Shown here one piece after another: positions 34,117 through 41,819 of a stretch of 64,000 nt of DNA (positions are counted from its first letter, which is position 1; each line of letters begins with the position of its first letter). Below the pieces are notes generated by a model that worked only from the letters and a program-made list of their open reading frames with translations, was not told the origin of the DNA and ran no database searches. The stretch comes from Desulfolinea sp050305405. GTDB lineage: Bacteria; Chloroflexota; Anaerolineae; Anaerolineales; Villigracilaceae. Position numbers and translations under genes: made by a program. The stretch lies in assembly GCA_050305405.1 (NCBI GenBank), contig JBNLFG010000005.1:1-64000 (forward strand), given 5' to 3'.

Positions 34117-34317
34117 TTAGCCGCCCGAAATGACTGAAACCAGCTTGATGGTTTCGCCTTCCTGCAAAAGGGTATCTTCAGTAACCAGTTCGCCATCGCG
34201 CACGCAGATGACGGATTCTGGCAGGATTTCGAGCTTTTTGAGCGCAGACAGGATGGTGCTGCCCGCTTTGACATCGTATTTCTTGCCACGTAAGACAAGC
34301 GTTGCTGTAGGTTTCAT
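34117..34317 (-). CDS. ttuB: Ubiquitin-like sulfur carrier TtuB (MoaD/ThiS fold)
   Basis: A 66-residue beta-grasp protein ending in SVISGG, the di-glycine tail that is adenylated and thiocarboxylated. It donates sulfur to TtuA for tRNA thiolation; in Thermus, TtuB also conjugates to proteins like ubiquitin. The ATG at 34315-34317 begins MKPTATLVLRGKK. No Shine-Dalgarno precedes it, but GGTAAAAT lies 7 bp upstream, so the message may be leaderless. It is the first gene of the ttuB-ttuA operon and is transcribed away from the AT-rich island. Confidence 0.9.
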   Translation of the reverse strand: MKPTATLVLRGKKYDVKAGSTILSALKKLEILPESVICVRDGELVTEDTLLQEGETIKLVSVISGG

Positions 34318-34340
34318 GGGCGCGATTTTACCACTCATTG

Positions 34341-34370
34341 CTTGACATCCCCCACTCCATGCCGTGGGTT
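34341..34370. other. IS200/IS605-like end remnant at island edge
   Basis: The text CTTGACATCCCCCAC plus a small stem CCCAC / GTGGG (34351-34355 and 34364-34368) resembles the subterminal hairpin and adjoining TTGACATCC text often found at the right end of IS200/IS605-family elements. No transposase is nearby. It lies between ttuB and the AT-rich island. Confidence 0.35.
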
Positions 34371-34539
34371 TACTCTTGAAGGCTGGGAACATATGTTACC
34401 AGCGCACACTAAACGTCTTTAAATAAGATGGACTTGTAACAAAAAGCATAGTTTCTTGCCTCCTAAGACCAAAATATCTATTATAATAATTCTCAATTGC
34501 TATGCAATGCTGCGATAGCATATTACAAGAGGATTGGGT

Positions 34540-35136
34540 ATGAATAAAAAAATTAGCACAACTAGCATTATTCTTAGTGCAATAGCATTGCTAGCTGACA
34601 CCATTGCTCTAGCACAATTAGCATATGAAATCGTTGTCGCGAATCAAGCAACAGACATCATTGTTAGATTTGTCGTTGTCATTTTGGTCTTCTTCCTTGG
34701 GCTGGGCTTGGGTAGTATTGGGCTAAAAGGAGGGGAAAAAGACAGAATCGAAAAAGTACTTGGTGTATATATTTGGGCTTATCTCATCATGGCTTGTCTA
34801 ACATATCTAGGAATAGTATCTCAATTTAGAGAACCATACACACTCATATCATATCTTTCCTATGTTGTAATATTAGTGACACAAATTGGCGCGTTTCTCG
34901 TATTACGAAAAGCCAGTAATGTGGGAATTACAGCAGCTTTTCCTTTAGCGTTAATGACCACGTCGTTGATTCATGCCCTTATCTTATTGTTCCAATTTAT
35001 ATATTTGCGAGCAATTCCCGACATTATTTATGTGGTTGGAGAAATGGTGTTCTGGTTAGCATGGACATTGTTTGCTGCCCCTCTCCTCATTCAAGCACTT
35101 CGAGGCGGAGAACGAAGCCGTTCCAAACTGAGATAA
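34540..35136 (+). CDS. Polytopic membrane protein, first gene of GTPase-RING island
   Basis: A 198-residue protein with about six hydrophobic helices and a basic tail (GGERSRSKLR). I recognise no family. AGAGGA precedes the ATG; a TTG six bases upstream is less likely. The gene starts a run of four AT-rich genes, with 19 bp to the GTPase. A TATAAT at 34482-34487 could be the -10 of the operon. Base composition is far below that of the flanking genes, suggesting horizontal acquisition. A membrane sensor or anchor for the downstream GTPase is a reasonable guess only. Confidence 0.75.
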   Translation: MNKKISTTSIILSAIALLADTIALAQLAYEIVVANQATDIIVRFVVVILVFFLGLGLGSIGLKGGEKDRIEKVLGVYIWAYLIMACLTYLGIVSQFREPYTLISYLSYVVILVTQIGAFLVLRKASNVGITAAFPLALMTTSLIHALILLFQFIYLRAIPDIIYVVGEMVFWLAWTLFAAPLLIQALRGGERSRSKLR

Positions 35137-35155
35137 CTCAAAAGGATGCATCAAC

Positions 35156-35959
35156 ATGTTCAAATTTAATAAACCATCACCTTTTCCTGACATGGTCAAA
35201 ATGGGGGTCTGGGGTCCTCCTTCATCAGGCAAAACTACCTATATGATTATGTTGCAGTTTGCTGATGACAAAGGAGAATGGAAAATAAGGCCAATAGGAG
35301 AGGAAACTCAACAAATTTACCTAGATGGCACTGATCTCATGAGAGATAAGAAAAAATTTGTTACTGCAACCCCTCTAGAAACGAAATATCTGACATTTGA
35401 TTTTGAAGGGCCAACAAAGGGCATTACACAGAAGAAACGAAACTTTAGAGTTGTAATACCTGAAGCTCCTGGAGAATTCTACGCATATCCTGATAAAGCA
35501 CCAGAATTAGTAGGTGAAATGAACAGATATCAGGGGATTGTGTGGCTTATTGACCCTGACTTCATAAAGAACCCTCCACAAGAAGAACATCGAAGTTATA
35601 GAAGAATGATACAAGAATGGTTATTTAAGCTATATACTAAACAAGGAAATACGGGAAACTTACAACAACACATGGCTTTTTGTTTAACAAAAATGGATCT
35701 ACCAGAACATTACTCTCATATTAATGACCCAAAAAATTATTGCCTTGACCTTCTAGGTGAAGATGTTCAAACATTTTTAGAAGATTTCTGTGACTTAAAT
35801 AAAATTGGCTTTTTTGCTACGTCTTCAATTGGGGTAAACGAAAAAAAACAAACTGTTATAGACCTATCTGATCCAGATAGAAGGACTTTACGACAAACAG
35901 CTCATCCAATAAACCTCTTTCAACCATTTTTGTGGCTTTTCAACCAGTTAGAAAAATGA
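35156..35959 (+). CDS. P-loop GTPase (DO-GTPase/TRAFAC-like) of a predicted conflict system
   Basis: A 267-residue NTPase. Walker A is GPPSSGKTT (residues 20-28), a G3-like motif EAPGE lies at about 103-107 after the strand FRVVIP, and LTKMDLP at about 177 matches the (N/T)KxD guanine-specificity motif. These three in order indicate a GTPase, with Glu replacing the usual Asp of DxxG. No membrane helix or C-terminal effector domain is present. It sits between a membrane protein and an 836-residue GAP1-like protein; the stop codon overlaps the next start (ATGA). GTPases paired with GAP1-type proteins were predicted by Aravind and colleagues to form NTP-driven conflict systems. GTPase character is well supported; the biological role is inference. 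Confidence 0.78.
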   Translation: MFKFNKPSPFPDMVKMGVWGPPSSGKTTYMIMLQFADDKGEWKIRPIGEETQQIYLDGTDLMRDKKKFVTATPLETKYLTFDFEGPTKGITQKKRNFRVVIPEAPGEFYAYPDKAPELVGEMNRYQGIVWLIDPDFIKNPPQEEHRSYRRMIQEWLFKLYTKQGNTGNLQQHMAFCLTKMDLPEHYSHINDPKNYCLDLLGEDVQTFLEDFCDLNKIGFFATSSIGVNEKKQTVIDLSDPDRRTLRQTAHPINLFQPFLWLFNQLEK

Positions 35960-38466
35960 GTTACCAAATACCATGTCATCAATTTGTATATGGAAAACTT
36001 ATTGGGATTCGGAAAGCGTCCTATGGACTGATTGCGAGTTCAAAAGGAATTGAAGAGAGAGAGACCTTTGAAATCTATAAAGAATTTAATGGCTTCCGGC
36101 CTAATTCAGCAGATATAGAAACATTTAGTACTTCATACGCTATAAGAGTATTTAAAAAACGACAGCAACTAGTTTTCTTACGTATGGCACGTAGCGACGA
36201 AAAAGAATTAGGGCGAAATTATTTTTTACAAGAACGATATGTTGTTGTTAATTTATCAGATTTACAAACAAGCAACCTAACAACTTGGCTATGGCTTCTT
36301 GGAATACCCGCCATGCCATCGTCATTTACACATTATACAGACAATCTCCCCAATTATCTACGGGTTAATAAACGCGAATTACAAGAGATAACTAACTCCG
36401 CAAAGAACAACTTAACTAAGAATCTAAGATTCCGTAATTCGATACTCATAACACTACATCATATCCTAGATGGTCTTCCCATAGTATTTGAAATTAAAGA
36501 ACAAAAAAAACGCTCTCTAGTTTGGACATGGTTAGCGGCACTGGGGTTCCTGCTTCCCAATAGACAAATTTCATCATCTGATTTTTTTTGGGGTAAGCGT
36601 CTGCCAATAAACATTTATACAAGTGTTAATATAGTTAATGAAAAAGTAAACAATACAAAAATTCTGTCCATAGCTTTAGAAAATGCATTATTGGAGAAAC
36701 AAGAGTTCCACGCAATTCATACAAGTTACACAAATCTAAGCTCACGTTGTCTAGAAACAAATGATCTACAGCTCATCAATGAACTCACCGATATCATAGA
36801 AACAACTCCGCTCCCTGAAAGCCCTGCTAACCCACTAGATGTATATCTTTGGTTATCTACAATGCCAGACATTGGTTTGAAGCTTGCAAGAAAAACAGTA
36901 GATGAAAAAGATGATTTCTTTATAGATGATATTCAATGGCTATGGCGACATGCTTTTCATAATCTGACAACATCTGACCTCAAGAGGTTCTTACCCATAT
37001 TATTAGAGCATACTGTGGACAACTGGGAAAATCTAGATTTTAAAAGTCTAAGAAGAGTACTAGAGGAAAAACCTAGATTGCTACTTCAACTTAAACTAGG
37101 AGATGCTATTTTAGTTGCCTTTTTAGGAAAGTGGATTTTACACACAAACATTTTCTCAACAAGCGAAACAGAACATTTTATTCCTTTGTTAATTCGCCTT
37201 TCTAAAGAAAACCCAGAAGACACTATAAATTTATTGCTGAAGTGGGTAACAAAAACGGAGAAGAGTAACTTACTTGAAAAAACTCGCGATGTAATTCATA
37301 ACATCCAAGATACTCAACTACTAGATAAATATTATTGGGATATTGTACTGATCTTAAAGACACAAGTTACAAACAAAAATCAGCTGTCTGTTTTTTACGA
37401 TATTATAAAAAAGTTAACCGCTTTTCTTGAGCGACAACACCTTCTACAGTTTCTAAATATTCTTTTATTAGGAAAAAATTCATTTTCTACAAGTACGCAA
37501 CAGGACATAAAAAACATATTGCTTGCTCTTTCTTTATCCGATGGAAAAAGCATATTACCTTATCTTTTCTTTTTTAGTTTACATAGTAATGGTTGTGAGT
37601 TGGCAAATTTAGCAATAGCTATAAGCCAAACAGATACACTAATTGGGGAGCTATCTTCTGATAACGAAAAAGAAATGATAAAAGATTATTACATTCATCT
37701 AACTCGAGAAAAAAGTAACGATCATGAGTTTCTTGCTTCTTTTTTCTATATTCTTGGAGAACTTAATCTTAAGGATTTCGTTAAAAAGAAAATGTTCCTT
37801 ATGTTAAAAACAAATACTAATCTATACAAAACCGTTGTTCTATATATGCAAAAATCTCTAAATTGCAAACGAGGTATCATCGAAACAGACTATAAACTGC
37901 TTAATAATATAAATAATCAAAGTGAAAAATTCCAGTTATTTTGTACTTATATAGTCCATACCAACACAACACCTTATACAGCTCAGGACATTAAAATTTT
38001 ATATGATCTTTTATTAAATATTCTATCAATTGACGTTCTAACTTTTCAAGATCAGCAACGATTACTAGATATATTTCAAAAAGAAAATCACTTACCTATT
38101 TTTCACAGGATAATTGAACTACAAGTCCGTTCAGCATTCTTGCACAAAAACCAAGAGAAAAGCAAAGAAAAATACAAAGAATTAGCGGAATGTGTTTTAT
38201 CCATGAAGGTAAAACAACGTTCTTCTATTTGGGCTAATTCTATTAGCAAATATTTTAGAAAATCGAAAACAGAAGAAAAAGAAGATTTCTTAAATTGGCT
38301 ACTACGAGAACCTATTAACACCAAACCCAGAATAGAAAGAAACATTGCGTTTATAGCGACCAGTTCTGTGCTAAAGAACAATCCCGAATGGTTTATACAT
38401 AATCCAATTATTCGATTACATCTATTTAGAGAAGCTTTCACAATTATTTATCGCCATGACATTTAA
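35956..38466 (+). CDS. Large GTPase-associated protein (GAP1-like)
   Basis: An 836-residue, mostly alpha-helical soluble protein with no recognised catalytic motif. The N-terminus (CHQFVYGKLIGI then SYGLIASSKGI) resembles the N-terminal domain of GTPase-associated protein 1 (GAP1-N), where a Y-G...GY-L-A-S pattern recurs; I make this match from memory. The remainder looks like helical repeats that could be a protein-interaction scaffold or sensor. The ATG overlaps the GTPase stop (ATGA); a start at 35932 would lie inside the GTPase gene. It also overlaps the RING-like gene by 11 bp, so the last three genes of the island are translationally linked. Confidence 0.65.
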   Translation: MSYQIPCHQFVYGKLIGIRKASYGLIASSKGIEERETFEIYKEFNGFRPNSADIETFSTSYAIRVFKKRQQLVFLRMARSDEKELGRNYFLQERYVVVNLSDLQTSNLTTWLWLLGIPAMPSSFTHYTDNLPNYLRVNKRELQEITNSAKNNLTKNLRFRNSILITLHHILDGLPIVFEIKEQKKRSLVWTWLAALGFLLPNRQISSSDFFWGKRLPINIYTSVNIVNEKVNNTKILSIALENALLEKQEFHAIHTSYTNLSSRCLETNDLQLINELTDIIETTPLPESPANPLDVYLWLSTMPDIGLKLARKTVDEKDDFFIDDIQWLWRHAFHNLTTSDLKRFLPILLEHTVDNWENLDFKSLRRVLEEKPRLLLQLKLGDAILVAFLGKWILHTNIFSTSETEHFIPLLIRLSKENPEDTINLLLKWVTKTEKSNLLEKTRDVIHNIQDTQLLDKYYWDIVLILKTQVTNKNQLSVFYDIIKKLTAFLERQHLLQFLNILLLGKNSFSTSTQQDIKNILLALSLSDGKSILPYLFFFSLHSNGCELANLAIAISQTDTLIGELSSDNEKEMIKDYYIHLTREKSNDHEFLASFFYILGELNLKDFVKKKMFLMLKTNTNLYKTVVLYMQKSLNCKRGIIETDYKLLNNINNQSEKFQLFCTYIVHTNTTPYTAQDIKILYDLLLNILSIDVLTFQDQQRLLDIFQKENHLPIFHRIIELQVRSAFLHKNQEKSKEKYKELAECVLSMKVKQRSSIWANSISKYFRKSKTEEKEDFLNWLLREPINTKPRIERNIAFIATSSVLKNNPEWFIHNPIIRLHLFREAFTIIYRHDI

Positions 38467-39370
38467 AAAACGTCCAACTCCGGCTCCGTGTATTTGCGGT
38501 GGTTCATTTAACGAAAACGAAGAAATTGTTTTTTGCCCAGATTGTGGGGAGCCTTATCATGATAAATGTTGGGAGGATATTGAAAAAAAGTGTAAAGTAA
38601 GTGGGTGCCCTGGGCACGAATCAAAACTTTGGAAAAAATTGGAGCATTTTTTTATTCAATTATTCGACATCAAGAATACAGATTTATTATCCCATTGCCC
38701 TAATTGCAACCATACAATATCCTATCTAGATAGATATTGTATGGTGTGCGGAACAGATGTTAATTCACCCAAAACACAGAAAACCTTTATATTCTACCCA
38801 TTTGCAAAATGGACGCAGCGTTACCATAAAATAATATTAATGGTTTTTAGCATTCTATTGATGACCTTAATAAGCACAAGCGTTATAGTAGCATCAGCCA
38901 CCATAAAGAGCATCAAAAACAACTTTCCAGCGAACTCCACAACAACACACCTGGCAACTGCTACATCTCCAACTCAACAAAGAGCACCAACGAGTGTTCC
39001 GCCAACATCCAAACCATCAACAATATCAACAAGTGTTTCGCCTACGTCAAGACCTTCAGCAACAGTTACTATAATTCCTCCTATTCCTGAAAATTACATG
39101 TGCCCTGATCTAGATAACGTTACTTTGTATATTGGAGCTAAAGCAAGCGTGGCATTTGATAACGTAAGCTTACGCTCCTATGCTAAGGTTCCAAATGTCT
39201 GGGATGCAAATATAATAGCTATTTTAGATAAGGGAGATAAAGTAACAATTATCGGGGGGCCTACATGCTCGCATGATGGAACTTGGTGGGAAACAGAAAC
39301 CAAGCAGGGAAAAACAGGATGGATGCGAGAGTTTTTACCAGATAAGAGATTATTGAAACTAAGAAATTAA
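38456..39370 (+). CDS. Prokaryotic RING-like zinc finger, TM, SH3b protein
   Basis: A 304-residue protein with four parts. (1) An N-terminal treble-clef/RING-like finger: CICGG, then FCPDCGEPYHDKCWE and CKVSGCPGH, matching the Prok-RING_1 pattern. (2) A short zinc ribbon CPNCNHTISYLDRYCMVCG. (3) A transmembrane helix near residues 123-148 followed by a Thr/Ser/Pro-rich stalk. (4) A C-terminal SH3b-like domain (VSLRSYAKVPN ... WWETETKQGKTGWM). The finger would face the cytoplasm and SH3b the outside, possibly the peptidoglycan. RING fingers in eukaryotes recruit ubiquitin-conjugating enzymes; bacterial RING-like proteins often occur with GTPase conflict systems. Function here is unproven. Confidence 0.78.
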   Translation: MTFKKRPTPAPCICGGSFNENEEIVFCPDCGEPYHDKCWEDIEKKCKVSGCPGHESKLWKKLEHFFIQLFDIKNTDLLSHCPNCNHTISYLDRYCMVCGTDVNSPKTQKTFIFYPFAKWTQRYHKIILMVFSILLMTLISTSVIVASATIKSIKNNFPANSTTTHLATATSPTQQRAPTSVPPTSKPSTISTSVSPTSRPSATVTIIPPIPENYMCPDLDNVTLYIGAKASVAFDNVSLRSYAKVPNVWDANIIAILDKGDKVTIIGGPTCSHDGTWWETETKQGKTGWMREFLPDKRLLKLRN

Positions 39371-39407
39371 TATAACACTTCCGAAAACAATTTAGAGATT
39401 AAAACTT

Positions 39408-40604
39408 ATGCGCATTGGTATGATGACAGACGCCTACAAACCCTATATCAGCGGCATTACAAATTATATTGCCCTGAACAAGCGTTATCTTGAGGCCGCA
39501 GGGCACGAGGTTTTTATCTTTACCTTAGGTGACCTGGATTATAAAGATGATGAAAGCAATATCGTCCGCTCGCCAGGCATGCCATTGGGCGAAACGGGTT
39601 TTCACATCAACGTACAATATAGCCCCGAAGCGAAGAAGCTGCTCCAAAGTATGGATTTAGTGCATGTTCACCATCCATTTTTAAGCGGGCTCTTGGCGTT
39701 ACGCTACTGCCGCCCGCGCGGCATTCCGATCATCTTCACAAACCATACCCGCTACGATCTCTACGCACAGGCATACTTCCCCCTGCTGCCAGAAGAGATC
39801 AGCGACACAATGCTCGAAACCTATATGCCTCCCTTCTGCGATGCCGTCAATATGGTCATCTCTCCATCCCCGGGTATGGAAAAAATCCTGCGCCAATTGC
39901 AGGTCAAGAGTCATGTTGAAGTGATTCCCAACGGCGTCGATATGCAGCGCTTTCAGGAGATCACGCCGTTAGAGCGCGCTGATTTCAACTTCTCAAATGA
40001 CGATATTCTGCTGATCTACGCGGGACGTCTCGCCCCGGAAAAGAATCTCGACCTGCTGCTAAAAGCCTTTAACGGCGTGGCACAAGCCGTCCCGCAAACA
40101 CACCTGCTGCTGCTTGGCAGCGGCCCCAGCCGTGAGAAGCTGGCCGAACAGGCACGCCAGAGCAAAGCGGCGGAACGCATCCACTTTGTGGGTATGGTCG
40201 ACTACGAAAAAATGCCGGGCTATCTTGCCATGTGCGACGCCTTCGTAACAGCATCGGTCACAGAAGTGCACCCGCTCTCGGTCATCGAGGCGATGGGCGC
40301 CAGCCTACCCATCGTCGGCATCGAATCTCCGGGCGTGGGCGACAGCGTCGAAGACGGCGTCAGCGGTTTTCTCAGCGACAACGATCTCGCCGCCTTCACC
40401 GCCAAACTAACCCACCTGTGTCTGGACAAAGACCTCCGTCAGCGCATGGGCAACGCCGCGCGTGAAGCATCCACACGCTACGCCATCGAGCGCACCACCA
40501 CATCAATGATCGCCCTCTATGAAAAAGTTATTGAAGATGCCTATCTCTTCCGTGAAGAACACGAGCTCTCTCTGCGCAATATCCTTGAGCGAATATTGTC
40601 ATGA
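39408..40604 (+). CDS. Glycosyltransferase family 4 (glycolipid-type)
   Basis: A 398-residue GT-B enzyme. The N-terminal MRIGMMTDAYKPYISGI is typical of diacylglycerol or phosphatidylinositol glycosyltransferases. The donor-binding C-terminal domain has IPNGVDMQRF, YAGRLAPEKN and the EVHPLSVIEAMG (EX7E) motif. It probably builds a membrane glycolipid at the inner leaflet. Base composition returns to the genome norm here, so this gene marks the right edge of the AT-rich island. It overlaps yraN by 4 bp. Confidence 0.9.
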   Translation: MRIGMMTDAYKPYISGITNYIALNKRYLEAAGHEVFIFTLGDLDYKDDESNIVRSPGMPLGETGFHINVQYSPEAKKLLQSMDLVHVHHPFLSGLLALRYCRPRGIPIIFTNHTRYDLYAQAYFPLLPEEISDTMLETYMPPFCDAVNMVISPSPGMEKILRQLQVKSHVEVIPNGVDMQRFQEITPLERADFNFSNDDILLIYAGRLAPEKNLDLLLKAFNGVAQAVPQTHLLLLGSGPSREKLAEQARQSKAAERIHFVGMVDYEKMPGYLAMCDAFVTASVTEVHPLSVIEAMGASLPIVGIESPGVGDSVEDGVSGFLSDNDLAAFTAKLTHLCLDKDLRQRMGNAAREASTRYAIERTTTSMIALYEKVIEDAYLFREEHELSLRNILERILS

Positions 40605-40957
40605 GCCAACATAACCAGAAAATCGGACGCTGGGGAGAGCAAATCGCGGCTGATTATTTAGCAGAAAAGGGATATGAAGTGCTGGAACGAAACGCCCGTA
40701 CCCCCTACGGCGAACTCGATCTGATCGTGATACACAATGGAGGCTTGGTCGTCGTCGAGGTCAAAACCCGCACAACAACCAGTTACGGGTATCCAGAAAC
40801 AGCCATCTCCGCCCGCAAACAGGAGCATCTCGCCGCGTCGGCAGAGCACTACGCCCAAGAGCACAACATCGACCATTGGCAAATCGATGCGATCTCGGTC
40901 GAGGGCAAGCCAAATAGCGGCACACCAAAGATCACGCATTTTGAAGATATTTTATAA
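40601..40957 (+). CDS. yraN: YraN/UPF0102 nuclease-like protein
   Basis: A 118-residue protein with the RecB/Holliday-junction-resolvase-like core of the UPF0102 family: GRWGEQIAADYL, GYEVLERNART, GELDLIV and VVEVKTRT, which contribute the acidic metal-binding residues (E in GE, D in LDLIV, EVK). The family's cellular role is poorly known; DNA processing is suggested by the fold. Translation is coupled to the glycosyltransferase (ATGA). Confidence 0.9.
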   Translation: MSQHNQKIGRWGEQIAADYLAEKGYEVLERNARTPYGELDLIVIHNGGLVVVEVKTRTTTSYGYPETAISARKQEHLAASAEHYAQEHNIDHWQIDAISVEGKPNSGTPKITHFEDIL

Positions 40958-40994
40958 CGTTGAAACGTTTTAATGTTAGAAGGTTTGAAGGTTT

Positions 40995-41819
40995 ATGATT
41001 GTCTGGCAAGAAGACGCACTCGAAGAAATCAGTTCTTATTTTAAGAGTAAGATAGAAGTTTTAGCGTTGCTTCTTTTGGGTTCATTAAGTACGCAAGATA
41101 CACAGCCGGACTACTGGAGCGATATAGATATTCTGCTCGTCATCGCGGATGATAAACTAGAGAAGTTCTTCCCAACCGTTGACTGGCTCGGTCACTTTGG
41201 CACTTTATACACCTACGAACAATCTCAAGGAAAGTTCAAGGATACAACCAGAGCATGTTTTGACGATTTCCGCCGTATCGACATTGCCTTCACAACAGAA
41301 AAGAAACTCTTAAATTCAAAAGAAGAAACAAGCAATATTCTCCATCCCAACACGACCATATTATTTTCTCGCTCCGATGTTGTGAACAAAGCTATTCAGC
41401 AAAACATCGAAAAGGAAATCTTTCTACCTGCTTCTGATGAAAGCTTTCACGAAATGGCGCGAGCATTCAGATTCAAAAGTATGCTGGCAACGTACAAAGT
41501 TGTCAGAAACGATTTATTAATCGCCTTACACTTATCGCTAGATTTAGTGCGAGACTGTAGCGTGCTAGGCATGATCTTGCGAGACAGAACCGAAGGAAGC
41601 AATATTCATAAAGATGGCGGCATTGGTAATTTGACGGTTCAAGAGCTTCAAGTTACACAAAAAACATTCACAGCGATGGGCATTCTTGATAGTATCGAAG
41701 AAAGCAATATCATCTTTGAAAAACTGGCTAAAGAGTGGTCAAGCAAATACAAAGAGAACCGCCAACCGTTATTGGATTGGATCAAAAAAGCCCGCAAAGA
41801 AATCTCTCATGAACAATAA
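40995..41819 (+). CDS. Nucleotidyltransferase (aminoglycoside 6-adenylyltransferase-like)
   Basis: A 274-residue protein of the polymerase-beta superfamily. The motif LLGSLSTQDTQPDYWSDIDI carries the GS...DxD metal-binding core, with a third acidic residue in FRRIDIAF. Length and layout resemble the AadK/streptomycin adenylyltransferase group, but chromosomal members of this family often have no proven antibiotic role. GAAGG precedes the ATG. It is somewhat AT-richer than its neighbours and interrupts a yraN-miaA run, overlapping miaA by 11 bp. Confidence 0.8.
   Translation: MIVWQEDALEEISSYFKSKIEVLALLLLGSLSTQDTQPDYWSDIDILLVIADDKLEKFFPTVDWLGHFGTLYTYEQSQGKFKDTTRACFDDFRRIDIAFTTEKKLLNSKEETSNILHPNTTILFSRSDVVNKAIQQNIEKEIFLPASDESFHEMARAFRFKSMLATYKVVRNDLLIALHLSLDLVRDCSVLGMILRDRTEGSNIHKDGGIGNLTVQELQVTQKTFTAMGILDSIEESNIIFEKLAKEWSSKYKENRQPLLDWIKKARKEISHEQ

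Noticed and set aside
34498..34520. TGCTAT/ATAGCA stem in the leader of the AT-rich island
   Set aside because: Six base pairs with an 11-nt loop in AT-rich DNA is easily found by chance; no supporting motif.
40958..40994. GTTGAAACGTTTTAATGTTAG-like short repeated text before the nucleotidyltransferase
   Set aside because: Only two or three degenerate units in under 40 bp; too short to call a repeat array or CRISPR.
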